Assembly: GCF_030344915.1 (NCBI RefSeq)
Contig: NZ_CP128233.1
Span: 3,038,001 to 3,102,000 of the forward strand
Length of the DNA stretch: 64,000 nucleotides
Direction: 5' to 3'
Source: Neopusillimonas aromaticivorans
Lineage (GTDB): Bacteria > Pseudomonadota > Gammaproteobacteria > Burkholderiales > Burkholderiaceae_B
Position 1 is the first letter of the stretch; every line of letters begins with the position of its first letter. The notes beneath the pieces were generated by a model. It was not told the DNA's origin. It saw nothing but the letters and a program-made list of their open reading frames with translations, and searched no databases. The position numbers and the translations under genes were made by a program. Of this stretch, positions 28,710 to 37,808 are shown one piece after another.

Positions 28710-28969
28710 CATTTGCCGTTTCCTTGTAATGCGTTCGGCGGGTAACCCTGTTGCACACCCCACCAGTAGCAGTGCCTGCAAAAGATTTACCGTTTGTCGT
28801 TTCTTTGATGCCATTCTTTACCCCAGCCACGTTCGTTAACGGGTAGATACAGCGGTCCGGGAAACTATAGAGACGACGACGGAGACTGAATATGCGCAGG
28901 ATGTCTTACGCCCGCTGGCGAGGGAGGTCCTCTGTGTGGACTAGGGCGTGAAAAATTATTCGAGTTCGC

Positions 28970-28999
28970 TTGCGAAAGTTAATTTTTTAATGCTAGAAT
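28970..28999 (+). promoter_or_regulatory. Sigma-70 promoter of tRNA-Pro
   Basis: TTGCGA (28970-28975), 18 nt, TAGAAT (28994-28999), 13 nt before the tRNA. The gap 28710-28969 before it shows no supported gene. Confidence 0.7.
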
Positions 29000-29011
29000 A
29001 GCGTTCTTTAG

Positions 29012-29089
<78 letters not shown>

Positions 29090-29097
29090 ATAAATTC

Positions 29098-29131
29098 AAG
29101 GGGTTACAGCTTAATTGCTGTAACCCCTTTT
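29098..29131 (+). terminator. Terminator after tRNA-Pro
   Basis: GGGGTTACAGC pairs with GCTGTAACCCC around TTAATT, followed by TTTT. Confidence 0.9.
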
Positions 29132-29295
29132 CGATTGTGTGCGTTTTTGCCCCACTTTTTGCCTCACCGAGTGCAAACCAGAGTTGGGTTGGCATCAATC
29201 TGTCGCAACAGCATCAGCCTGCCATCGGAACTGAGGTCACTACCCTGGAAATTGGCCTGCAAATTTTTCCGACGAGAGGGTAGGGCGACCACCGC

Positions 29296-29510
29296 GCTGA
29301 CCGCGAGCCCTTGCGGCCCTTCATGGCCGCAGTACCGAAGCTGAAATTCGTTTCATTCTTGAGCAGGCCACCAAGCCCACCGGAAACGTCAAATTGGGTT
29401 CCTTGCTGGCATCCATAGCCCGCGAGGCGGGCGGAATGACCGAGGAAGAAGCCGAACGATTCAACCAGTTGCGCGATAAGACACCAGCCGAGCCAATGAG
29501 GTTTGAGTGA
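29296..29510 (+). pseudogene. FitA/VapB-type antitoxin, 5'-damaged
   Basis: From about 29303 the frame reads LAALHGRSTEAEIRFILEQA then VKLGSLLASIAREAG and DKTPAEPMRFE with its stop at 29508-29510. This is the C-terminal two thirds of a FitA-like ribbon-helix-helix antitoxin. A stop in the frame at about 29297 cuts off the DNA-binding N-terminus, so a shift or deletion is present. Partner toxin follows and overlaps. Confidence 0.6.
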
Positions 29511-29708
29511 TCGTCATTGATACCAACGTCCCAAACCTATGCCGTCCTGATGGCACGGGCGAGGGTGGAGGGTAAGGCCATAGCCAGGGCAGACGGCTAC
29601 ATTGCCGCCACTGCCGCCGCGCATGGCTTGAAGGTAGCTACACGCGACACAAGCCCTTTTGAAGCGGTAGGGCTGTCGGTTATCAACCCTTGGAACGCCG
29701 AATCATGA
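29507..29708 (+). pseudogene. VapC/FitB PIN-domain toxin, internally deleted
   Basis: A GTG overlapping the antitoxin stop opens IVIDTNV, the first acidic motif of a PIN ribonuclease. The frame then changes, and ARADGYIAATAAAHGLKVAT followed by FEAVGLSVINPW gives the last 45 residues of such a toxin. About 80 residues in the middle, including a catalytic acid, are missing. Cannot be active. Confidence 0.7.
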
Positions 29709-29819
29709 TTTAGGGTATTTCAACCCCATCAGGGTGACGGCTCTGCATCCAGGGCTTTGTTTGACCACAGCGCAGCGCATGACTACAATTGTGGTAAATA
29801 AATCTCAAAGGAGATTGCG

Positions 29820-30053
29820 ATGAGCACTGTATCTGTGCGTATCGATGAAGAGCTGGTCATTGCCGCACGCGCTGCTGCGAAAGCCGAGTTCCGTACCGTA
29901 CAGGGCCAAATGGAGTTCTGGGCCAAAGTGGGTCGAGCAGCACTCGACAACCCCGATTTACCGGCTTCGTTCATTGCCGAGAGCCTGATGAGCATGGCCG
30001 AGCCACGTGAGGACAGCACTGTCTTCATCCCCCGCTCAGCAACCAAGGCATGA
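29820..30053 (+). CDS. ParD-like type II antitoxin
   Basis: 77 residues starting MSTVSVRIDEELVIAARAAA, a pattern seen in ParD-like ribbon-helix-helix antitoxins. AAAGGAGATT gives a strong ribosome site. The stop overlaps the toxin start (ATGA), so the two are translationally coupled; the antitoxin is expected to bind DNA and the toxin. Confidence 0.8.
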   Translation: MSTVSVRIDEELVIAARAAAKAEFRTVQGQMEFWAKVGRAALDNPDLPASFIAESLMSMAEPREDSTVFIPRSATKA

Positions 30054-30328
30054 CTTGGGGTGTTCGCCAGACGCGGCGATTTGCGCGCATCTACAAGAAG
30101 CTGCACGACAATGTCGTGACCGAGGTCGATGGTGCAATCGAGGTGGTTGCAGGCAATCCGGACATTGGCGAGAAGAAGAAAGGCGATCTCTCAGCGTTGT
30201 GGGTCTACAAATTTCGCTGCCTGGGGCAGCTCTATCTGCTGGGTTACACCCGCGACGACGGCGTTCGGTTGGTGTATCTCGAAGCTGTCGGCCCCCACGA
30301 AAATTTTTACCGCGACGTGAAGGGCTAA
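30050..30328 (+). CDS. RelE/ParE-superfamily toxin
   Basis: 92 residues, MTWGVRQTRRFARIYKKLHD, with EKKKGDLSALWVYKFRCLGQ and YLLGYTRDDGVRLVYLEAVG, then a C-terminal HENFYRDVK. The fold and the position after a ParD-like gene indicate a type II toxin. Whether it cuts mRNA or blocks gyrase cannot be told from sequence. Appears intact. Confidence 0.8.
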   Translation: MTWGVRQTRRFARIYKKLHDNVVTEVDGAIEVVAGNPDIGEKKKGDLSALWVYKFRCLGQLYLLGYTRDDGVRLVYLEAVGPHENFYRDVKG

Positions 30329-30366
30329 CTTCCTATCGATGGCAATGAACGACATTAGTTCGGCTT

Positions 30367-30560
30367 TCAAGCATCCAGTTGAAGAATAATGCTCATGGGT
30401 TCGCTGCCTTGATGGCTTAGGTAAGTGGCCGTTCCAAAGTAAGTAAATGGTGCCGCTTTGCCGTTAGCGAGCTTGTTTTCTCGAATGAACAAGTGGATTA
30501 CGAAGCTTGAGCGTTGGTGGCCGTGGGATTCGACCTGGCTTGAAGCGTGCCGCTCGATCA
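30367..30560 (-). pseudogene. C-terminal fragment of a DUF3427-type helicase
   Basis: The frame ends IHLFIRENKLANGKAAPFTY then FGTATYLSHQGSEPMSIILQ and a stop at 30367. The pattern (acidic/basic linker, PFTYxG, YxSHxGSxPMxI) is what I know from the far C-terminus of DUF3427 proteins, large DEAD/DEAH helicases with a PLD nuclease domain. Nothing upstream continues the gene. Probably the surviving tail of a lost island gene. Confidence 0.5.
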
Positions 30561-31139
30561 CGGGATGGGGAAAGTACATGTCTAAATTTCATGCATCGTC
30601 AACACAACTTCCTAAGAACGCCCGTGTGCTTGGCTATGGTGGTATTGATGTGTCGGTGCGCCAACGTATTGCAAGGGCATGCTGGCCGCAGTGGCTGCAA
30701 GCTCTTGTGCCCGTATCCGATCATGCACGGCGTCTGAAAGGTGATGGATGGATTAGCGTGGATACGGGAGAAGTGCTTGTTTCGCCCTACATTTTTTGGC
30801 AGGACGAATAGTACCGAAGGCGTCGTCGAGCAGGGGCAGTGTGGACTTTTACCACTATCAAGAGGCAACGGTTTAAAAGAATTTAATTTCTTGATAATAA
30901 GAGTCTAAATAGCAACAAACGAAACGACTTGTGCCAAATGCAACGGTTATGTAAACTCGAAACCATGAGGGTATTTACTAATATTTCAGTTTGTAGTGTC
31001 ACAGCACGGAAGACCTCACCAACTAGGGCAAATGCATGAACACTTTTTGCCCATCTGAGCTTCTAGGTTCGCGCCGTGTCGACTTGCGCTTATCCTGTAA
31101 AAGCAGGATGTTTTGGGCTTTTCCCATGCCCAAGAGCAC
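30561..31139. other. Region without a supported gene
   Basis: A plus-strand open frame ending near 30811 exists but has no recognisable motif, no clear ribosome site, and partly lies opposite the helicase fragment. The part from 30850 to 31060 is AT-rich. I see no RNA gene or repeat. Confidence 0.4.
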
Positions 31140-32095
31140 GTTACTTGATCGCCTATGGAACTGAAAGGTCCCCGCCAATCTGCAAAGTGCGCCCACAATC
31201 TGAGCGAGGTCATCTTCATGGCAACGTGTTCTTTATTGTGCGGTGCCGATGGCTGTAATGCTATCGCGTTCTTTGCGCGGATGCGTGAAGGTTGGTTCCG
31301 TCAGTTCCTGTGCAGGACATGCTGATAGACACGCCGTCGGCAGGCGTTGTAGCCATTGATGGTAAAACGGTGCGTGGCTCGAGTGGTCACAAGGGTGCCA
31401 TTCACATGGTCAATACTTGGGCCAGTGGGGCGGGCATTTCGCTTGGGCGCTACAAGGTCGATGCCAAGTCGAATGAAATCACGGCGGTGCCTGAGCTGCT
31501 GAACATGTTGGCCATTAGGGGGGTGTTGACCCTTGATGCCATGGTATGCCAGAAGTGCATTGCCAAGACCATTCGCAAAAATGAAGCCGACTATCTCCTG
31601 GCGGTCAAAAGCAATCAACGCACGCTGCACGAAGATGTCTTGGAACACTTCGACCGTTCCTGGCAAGTTAATCTGGATGATGCTCCCGGTGATAATTTTT
31701 GTGCTCAGCAAAGGAAGAAGCACGGGCGCCTAGAGTTACGTCAGTGCTGGGTCATGCACGACATGGAGCTGCCGGTGGCTTCAGGCTGGCAAGCCAAGAC
31801 GATTACGGCGGTACAACTGGATCGCACAACCGCACAGAAAGGGACTAGTCTGATATGGTATTTCATCGGCAGTAAAGAACTCACGGCTGATGAGGTGCTG
31901 CAAGCAAAGCAACAGCATTGGCGTGTTGAGAACCCGTTGCACCGAGTCTTCGGGTACGGGCAGGTAGGCTCAGCGCGCGGTCTGGCCCCCTGCGATTATC
32001 CTGCCCGGATAAACCGGTCAGCCATCGAGGTCCTAGCGTCGGTCAATAGGGCCATTGCCTCGGACCACCTTCCGGAGCACGGCGACCGTGGATAG
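31140..32095 (+). mobile_element. ISAs1-family insertion sequence, decayed
   Basis: Transposase remnants in two parts. Near 31160-31300 the N-terminal DUF/H-repeat region can be read (LSEVIFMATCSLLCGADGCN, FARMREGWFRQFL). About 55 residues are missing, then from 31320 comes the DDE part (AGVVAIDGKTVRGSSG, HMVNTWASGAGISLGRYKVD, VLTLDAMVCQKCIAKTI, DYLLAVKSNQRTLHEDV, and HWRVENPLHRVFGYGQ). The last 40 residues do not match well. No terminal repeats could be fixed. The element is inactive. Confidence 0.8.
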
Positions 32096-32099
32096 TTAC

Positions 32100-32923
32100 A
32101 TGAGGAAGCTCAACCCGCTTCTGCGTCTCGCGTCCATCGCCGGCGTCGAGATGGCGATCAAGCTGCACATTCGCCGAGGCGACGATCTCGATGCTCGGGA
32201 CGGTTCGGGCGCGACGCCCCTTATCCTCGCCGCCGGGAGGCGCAGGAAGGGGCGGTCAGGCTGCTTCTGGATGCCGGGGCAAACCCAACGCTCGCCGACC
32301 AGAGCGGAATGGACGCGCTGGCGCACGCCCTCAAAGGCGGCTGCCCCGAGATCATAGCCGTTCTGACGGAGGCCGTCGCGCGTCTCGCTGTGCCGGAACC
32401 TTCGACTGAACCCGTCGCCGAGGTCGAAGAGACGTCTGTCGAGCTGGTCGAGAGCGTACGGGACGGCGAGTCGGGGGCTCCGCCTACGACGGTTGAAACG
32501 CCGAACTCCAAAGCACCGCCCTTTTGGGAGGAGACTGTCGTGGTCGTCTCTACTGCCGACGATGACTCGCAGCTGACGGAAATCGAGAAGTCGTCCACCA
32601 CAGTAGCCGATACTTCGAGCGCGTCTGTCTCAGTAGTTGCGCCTAAGGACGAACCGAACTTGTTCGCGCTGGACGACGAGCCGCTGGAATACATCTTCGC
32701 CGACGACTGGGAGGCGGAGGAGGAAGTATCCGCACCGGAGGGCGACGCGGCCGTTGCCGAGGCGGCCAGACACGTTCACGAGGCCATCGGGCGCCACAAA
32801 GTCGTTGACCGAGACGAGGACTGGGGGGACGTCGATCTTCATTTGCCATTTAGAGCCGCTCCGCTCGTCCGGGATGAGGGAGACAGGGTAATCCTCCCGT
32901 TAAACCGCAGTGATCGAGGGTAG
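32100..32923 (+). pseudogene. Ankyrin-headed protein truncated by IS3; front part of a sigma-factor-like protein
   Basis: From ATG at 32100: KLNPLLRLASIAGVEMAIKL, then ankyrin repeats (HIRRGDDLDARDGSGATPLI; after a shift near 32237, VRLLLDAGANPTLADQSGMD and ALKGGCPEIIAVL). A long acidic, threonine-rich linker follows, then FADDWEAEEEVSAPEGD and DRDEDWGDVDLHLPFRAAPL. I recall this order (ankyrin, acidic linker, W-E-E block, D-x-W-x-D block) from very large sigma-70-like proteins of genomic islands; no sigma domain is present here because the sequence ends at an IS3 left end near 32886. The last residues are IS-derived. Very high GC and different codon use support transfer. Confidence 0.55.
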
Positions 32924-32950
32924 AATTTCCACTACAAGGGAATTCACACA

Positions 32951-33256
32951 ATGAAGCAATCTCGATTTACCGACAGCCAGATCATGGCGATCCTCAAGCA
33001 AGCTGAAGCGGGTACGCCCGTGCCGCAATTGTGCCGTGAGCATGGCATGAGCAGCGCTTCGTTTTATAAGTGGCGCGCCAAATACGGCGGCATGGACACC
33101 TCGATGATGGCACGTCTGAAGGAGCTTGAGGCCGAAAACCGGCAACTCAAGAAGATGTATGCCGAAGAGCGTTTGAAGGCTGAAATGGTGCAGGAGGCGC
33201 TGCGAAAAAGTGGTAGCGCCATCTCGACGCAAGGAGATGGCGCAAAACGCCGTTAA
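32951..33256 (+). CDS. IS3 transposase OrfA
   Basis: 101 residues. Helix-turn-helix: MKQSRFTDSQIMAILKQAEA, VPQLCREHGMSSASFYKWRA, then a leucine-zipper region (LKELEAENRQLKKMYAEERL). The product after VQEALRK differs from the usual short tail because the frame runs on; the overlap with orfB contains an A-run (CGAAAAAGTGG, 33202-33212) where programmed -1 slippage would join the two frames, as usual for IS3 elements. Confidence 0.85.
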   Translation: MKQSRFTDSQIMAILKQAEAGTPVPQLCREHGMSSASFYKWRAKYGGMDTSMMARLKELEAENRQLKKMYAEERLKAEMVQEALRKSGSAISTQGDGAKRR

Positions 33257-34064
33257 GCACTTTAAATCCAGTATCCGCCTGGCGTGCCAGGCGTTTGGCA
33301 TCAGCGAAAGCGCCTACCATTATCAGGCCAAACACAACGACGAAAACGAGGTCATTGCCGACTGGCTGATACGGTTGACAACGGCCCAACGCAACTGGGG
33401 CTTTGGCTTATGTTTCCTGTATTTGCGCAACATTAAAGGCTACCCATGGAACCACAAAAGGGTGTACCGCATCTATCGTGAACTGGAGCTGAATTTACGC
33501 ATTAAGCCCAAGAAGCGACTGGTGCGCGAGCGACCGGATCCGCTGGGCACGGCGACGGATATCAATCAAGTCTGGTCCGTCGATTTTATGCACGACCAGC
33601 TAACCGATGGACGTGGGATTCGGTTGCTGAACGTCGTCGACGACTTTAACCGTGAGGGCCTTGGAATCGAGGTGGACTTTTCCTTGCCGGCAGAGCGCGT
33701 AACACGGGCCCTGGATCAGATCATTGAGTGGCGCGGTAAACCTGCCTGTATACGTTGCGACAACGGCCCTGAATATATTGGCAAAACCATGCTTCAATGG
33801 GCTGCCAGGCAACGCATTACGCTAATCCATACCCAGCCTGGCAATCCGCAGCAAAACGCCTATGTCGAGCGTTATAACCGCACGGTGCGTTATGATTGGC
33901 TGGCCCAAAACCTGTTTAGCAGTCTGGACGAAGTTCAACTCGGTGCCACCGCTTGGCTTTGGACTTACAACAATGAAAGGCCAAACATGGCACTGGGCGG
34001 CATTACCCCACGACAGAAATTAGCCAGTAAATATTTAAATAGTTCTACTGCCGCTTACTGCTAA
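33210..34064 (+). CDS. IS3 transposase OrfB (DDE integrase core)
   Basis: Catalytic part of the transposase. HTH_21 region (YPWNHKRVYRIYRELELNLR), then the rve integrase core with the three acidic residues: VWSVDFMHDQLTDGRGIRL, IRCDNGPEYIGKTMLQW, and NAYVERYNRTVRYDWLAQ. Ends AAYC. Intact, so the element may be active if both ends are functional. Normally made as an OrfAB fusion by frameshifting. Confidence 0.88.
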   Translation: MVAPSRRKEMAQNAVKHFKSSIRLACQAFGISESAYHYQAKHNDENEVIADWLIRLTTAQRNWGFGLCFLYLRNIKGYPWNHKRVYRIYRELELNLRIKPKKRLVRERPDPLGTATDINQVWSVDFMHDQLTDGRGIRLLNVVDDFNREGLGIEVDFSLPAERVTRALDQIIEWRGKPACIRCDNGPEYIGKTMLQWAARQRITLIHTQPGNPQQNAYVERYNRTVRYDWLAQNLFSSLDEVQLGATAWLWTYNNERPNMALGGITPRQKLASKYLNSSTAAYC

Positions 34065-34066
34065 AA

Positions 34067-34489
34067 ATGGGGGATTACCGGAGAAGGAATACGAAGCCGG
34101 AAATCATCGTCCGAAAAGCGCTGTTCGCAGCCGGCTTCCGGTTTCGTCTGCACCGCAAGGATCTGCCGGGTTGTCCCGACGTCGTTCTGCCCGGGCGTCG
34201 AATCGCCATTTTCGTGCATGGCTGCTTTTGGCACGCCCATCGATGCTGTCGCTACGCGAAGATCCCTGCCTCGCGCAGGCAGTTCTGGGAGGCCAAGCTC
34301 ATGGCCAACGTTGAGCGGGACGTGCGAGCGATGGGCGCTCTGCTCTCCGCAGGGTGGCGCGTGCTGGTGGTCTGGGAGTGCGCGACGCGGTCGGCCGAGA
34401 TGAGGGAGGCTTTGCCCGAGCTACTGCGCCGCTGGATCGACGGCTCAGAGGTAAGCGGGGAGTTCTGCTCCGATTCCAAGCGTCCATGA
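34067..34489 (+). CDS. vsr: Very short patch repair endonuclease, N-terminus replaced by IS3 end
   Basis: Nicks beside T-G mismatches that arise by deamination at Dcm sites. Catalytic and zinc sites are complete: RRRNTKPEIIVRKALFAAGF, LPGCPDVVLPGRRIAIFVHG, CFWHAHRCCRY and VVWECATRS. The normal N-terminus (about 15 residues, including the M-x-R-I block) is missing; the open frame begins at an ATG formed by the IS3 right end, without a good ribosome site. It may therefore be silent. It converges on the remnant methylase on the other strand. Confidence 0.85.
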   Translation: MGDYRRRNTKPEIIVRKALFAAGFRFRLHRKDLPGCPDVVLPGRRIAIFVHGCFWHAHRCCRYAKIPASRRQFWEAKLMANVERDVRAMGALLSAGWRVLVVWECATRSAEMREALPELLRRWIDGSEVSGEFCSDSKRP

Positions 34490-34823
34490 ATTTCAACACC
34501 ACGCCGGCGATCTTGCGAGCGAGACGAGGCGGGACTGCGTTGCCGACCTGCATGTATTACTCGGTAAGGTTGCCGGCGAAGAAGTAGTTGTCCTGGAATG
34601 TCTGAAGACGGGCGGCCTCCCGTACGGTTAGGTTTAGGCACTGGGACGGATCTGGATTGATGCAGTAGTGCTCGTCCTTGGTGATGTGAGCGACGATTCG
34701 ATGGAGTCGAAAACGGAACCCGTTTGCATGTAGAAAACGGCGTACCGCCAGTTCAGGCTGCGTATTGGTCGAACGTATGCGGGACATCATACGTGATCGT
34801 GTGGAGGTATCGACGTTGTCCAT
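34457..34823 (-). pseudogene. In-frame fusion of a Vsr N-terminus to a Dcm C-terminus
   Basis: From ATG at 34823 (AGGAAAC upstream) the frame reads MDNVDTSTRSRMMSRIRSTN, then QPELAVRRFLHANGFRFRLH, which is the start of a Vsr protein. Without a break it becomes a Dcm-type methylase: IVAHITKDEHYCINPDPSQC, NLTVREAARLQTFQDNYFF. After GNLTE there is a TAA (34557-34559) where a Gln codon is expected, then YMQVGNAVPPRLARKIAG, motif X of the methylase. So a deletion joined vsr to the end of dcm and a nonsense change followed. The downstream limit is approximate and overlaps vsr on the plus strand. Confidence 0.85.
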
Positions 34824-34877
34824 GTTTCCTGGTATCCTGGGCGCTCTCCGAAAAATATTGTAAAGACTGAGTTTTAG

Positions 34878-36447
34878 ATGGGCATGAATTCCAGAAATTC
34901 CATTCCGATCGTTGACCTTTTTGCCGGTCCGGGTGGCTTGGGTGAGGGATTCTCTTCCTTGCCTCGCGATCCATTCCGGATCGTGGTGTCCGCCGAAATG
35001 GACAAGCATGCCCATGCGACATTGCGTTTAAGGGCTTTTTACCGGATCTTGCGCAGAATGGGAGGCGACATGCTTCGTCCCTACTACGACCTGTGTAATC
35101 TCGGTACTCTGTTGCCAGACGATTTGGCAATTCAGTCCGCTTGGGCGGAAGCATCATCGGAAGCACTTCAATTGACACTCGGCAACGCAGACGATAATGC
35201 GCTACTGGATGCAATCATCAGAAAAAATGGCCTCGGCGAGACGATGCCGTGGGTCCTTATCGGTGGTCCTCCGTGCCAAGCGTACTCGCTGGTGGGACGT
35301 TCCCGAAACCGCGGCAAGACTGACTATCGCCCCGAAGAGGATCATCGTCACTTTCTCTATCGTGAATATCTTCGGATCATTCAGAAATATCGCCCTGCCG
35401 TCTTCGTGATGGAAAATGTAAAGGGCATTCTGTCCTCCAAGGTCGGAGGGGAGCACATTTTTCACTCCATACTGAACGATCTGTCCGACCCTGATCGCGC
35501 AACCGGTAAGGCAAGTTGTCAGCTCGGATACCGCATCCACTCTCTGTCTAATGACGTCGTGTTCGAAAGGGGGGCGATGCTAGGCTGATCGATGCTAGGA
35601 AGTTCATCGTTCGAGCGGAAGAATACGGTATTCCACAGGCTCGACACCGGGTAATCCTGTTGGGAGTGCGAGAGGATATTGAGCCAGACCGAATACGTAC
35701 ACTTTCCAAGGCCAACCTGGAATGTACTCTTGCAGACGCATTGATCGGGCTACCCCCGCTGCGGAGTAGTTTGAGCAAGCAAGCAGACTCAGGCAGGGCT
35801 TGGCAGGAAACCGTACGCGAACATTTCCGCGAGCTGGAACAGGCCGCCCGGCACCAAGGCAATACGGAATTGGCCGCTCACTTTGCAAGATTGTCGGCCG
35901 AAATCCCATTAGGACTTACAACCGGTGCACTGCGCGTTCCGCGTTCTGGTCGTATGTCCCAGTGGCGTTCGGAAAGATTAAGGGAATGGTACGAGGATCC
36001 TAATCTTTCGGTTTGGCTCAATCATGAGGCGCGAGGACACATGTCGCTCGATCTAATGAGGTATGTCTACGCCGCGACTTTCGCGCTGGAGTACAAGAGA
36101 TCTCCCAAGGGACACGAGGAATTTAATCTTATCGAAAAATTGCGCCCGCTTCACGCAAACTGGGAGTCGGGAAAGTTTTCCGACAGGTTCAGGGTCCAGC
36201 GCCTTGAAGGCCCGGCCACAACAATAACGAGCCATATATCCAAGGATGGACACTATTTCATTCACCCGGATCCTAAACAGTGTCGTAGTCTGACAGTCCG
36301 CGAAGCCGCAAGGGTCCAAACTTTTCCGGACAACTACTTTTTCAGGGGAATCGCACGCAGCAATATCATCAGGTCGGCAACGCAGTTCCTCCGTTGCTCG
36401 CTCGCCAGATCGCCAACATCGTCTACTTACTTTTTAATGGGGTCTAG
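34878..36447 (+). CDS. dcm: C5-cytosine DNA methyltransferase (two frameshifts)
   Basis: Motif order of a C5 methylase: motif I VDLFAGPGGLGEGF, motif IV with the catalytic cysteine LIGGPPCQAYSLVGRSRN, motif VI VFVMENVKGI, motif VIII IPQARHRVILLGVRED, a long target-recognition region, motif IX EGPATTITSHISKDGHYFIH with LTVREAARVQTFPDNYFF, and motif X VGNAVPPLLARQIAN. Two shifts occur in G runs (35570-35575 and 36341-36344). Restored length about 520 residues, stop TAG at 36445. It has an unusually large insert between motifs I and IV. The HNH endonuclease downstream on the other strand is a likely restriction partner. Confidence 0.88.
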
Positions 36448-36691
36448 TTACTCTAGCCAAATTGCTGCACTGCATTATTCTGGTGGTAACGATAAAAAAT
36501 CTTGCATCACGCATAGATGGTTGATTAGTCATGAAATCAAACTGGTTGGCACGAAGCATAAGCTGTACAAAGTAGGAAAATCTAAATTTCCAAAATCTTG
36601 TTTCGCACTTCGATTTTCTGCGGGCTTAAAAATTTGCACCGATTTCTTTTGGTGAAATTTCCAGGTTAGCCACTTACTATTGATCGCCATA

Positions 36692-37693
36692 TCATGCTTT
36701 AAAAATCTCATTTCGATGATACGTCATGTAGTGCTGCTGCTTTGGGGTCAAGGGTCTGGGTCGCAAGTTCATGTCTAATCCCCAAGCCCGTTGAATCTCC
36801 GCTGGAAGCTGCCGGCTAACATGAACTTGACCGTTGTCGTTGAAGGTGATGAATCCGTAATCGAAGAGCCGGTCGATGTGCGGTGCTAACAGTAGGCCGT
36901 TGTAGCCGTCCAATCTTTCAGTGTTGTCGCTTTTGGCCCACGGTTTGATGTGACTAGCAATCAGAAAACGTTTATCCCTGATGCTGGTGATACGGCAACA
37001 TGGTTCGATTACAGCTACCCGAGAACGAAACAAACCCTGACCAATACGCGCTTTGATCAGCTGGATTCGTTCCGAGCTCGAGATTTCATTGTTGTTCAGC
37101 AGTAAATCAATAGAGGTGCTGGCATCTGCTTCTGAGTTGGCACTCGTATGTTGGTTACTTAAAGGGTTCCGTGGTGTTACAGATGTGCGCTCAAGAACAA
37201 CGTGGCTTTCTTTGATATCTGATACGGCGAAGGTGCCTTCATATGTCCATGATTGGGATATCTCCGTGAAAAGCATTATCGGGTATTCATAGTCCGGCTG
37301 ATTGAAAAGGGCTTGGTTTGCCTTTTCGGCGTGTGAGACTTTCCCATTGCGTGCCTTGAAAGAATAGCGGTAGGCCAATTTGTCGCTGTTGGTCCAGCCA
37401 TCATCCTCGTACGAGCCGTGGCGAGTCTTAATAAGTACAGCACGGCATACGGGAAGTGCGCCGATCCAGTTTATACCTTGCTGAGGCGTGTTTCCAATCT
37501 GCCAACTTTCATCTTCCCAGTACGGTGAGTTTTCGACTTTTGAAAATTGTATGAGATCAAAGAGATTTCTTTTGGTAACGGTATCGCCCGCTTCAAGTAG
37601 CAACAGGTCACTAGGTTTTTTACTTGCATTTAAAGGTCCATTGGCCATTTTGCGGTAGCTTGGGTAATAGGCAAGCGTTGGGTTTGATGCCAT
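36692..37693 (-). CDS. HNH endonuclease, probable restriction enzyme
   Basis: 333 residues. The first 200 residues (PTLAYYPSYRKMANGPLNAS, SWQIGNTPQQGINWIGALPV, DDGWTNSDKLAYRYSFKAR) resemble the recognition part of a restriction enzyme but I do not know the family. The C-terminus is an HNH_2-type nuclease: CCRITSIRDKRFLIASHIKP, ERLDGYNGLLLAPHIDRLFD. The central His and the ASHIKP-NGLL-H pattern are complete. It faces the Dcm-type methylase end to end with 244 bases between. Lower GC than its neighbours. No shift. I infer a type II restriction-modification pair with dcm. Confidence 0.75.
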   Translation of the reverse strand: MASNPTLAYYPSYRKMANGPLNASKKPSDLLLLEAGDTVTKRNLFDLIQFSKVENSPYWEDESWQIGNTPQQGINWIGALPVCRAVLIKTRHGSYEDDGWTNSDKLAYRYSFKARNGKVSHAEKANQALFNQPDYEYPIMLFTEISQSWTYEGTFAVSDIKESHVVLERTSVTPRNPLSNQHTSANSEADASTSIDLLLNNNEISSSERIQLIKARIGQGLFRSRVAVIEPCCRITSIRDKRFLIASHIKPWAKSDNTERLDGYNGLLLAPHIDRLFDYGFITFNDNGQVHVSRQLPAEIQRAWGLDMNLRPRPLTPKQQHYMTYHRNEIFKA

Positions 37694-37808
37694 GACGTTT
37701 GATTATTTATGACAAAGAATGGCTAATCGTAACCCATCACGTTTGTGTTGCGCCAAACTGGACTGGGGGCTTGTCAATGTCGGTGGAGATCTGACCGGTG
37801 GGTCAGTA

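Larger units (their letters stand above)
32887..34079 (+). mobile_element. IS3-family insertion sequence
   Basis: About 1193 bp with the two overlapping frames of an IS3 element. Imperfect terminal inverted repeats can be aligned: GGTAATCCTCCCGTT near 32887 against the complement of the right end (GGTAATCCCCCATTT), continuing with GCAGT and a GTAGAA block on both sides. No target duplication is seen: left flank ACA, right flank GGA. The left flank is the ankyrin gene, the right flank is inside vsr, so insertion was accompanied or followed by a deletion that removed the end of one gene and the beginning of the other. Confidence 0.85.

Noticed and set aside
30458..30811. Plus-strand frame of 117 codons
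   Set aside because: No recognisable motif or ribosome site and partly opposite a DUF3427-like fragment; kept only as an unassigned region.
32309..32923. Treating the acidic Thr-rich frame as an independent gene
   Set aside because: It continues the ankyrin protein after a 1-nt shift near 32237; no start signal at 32309.
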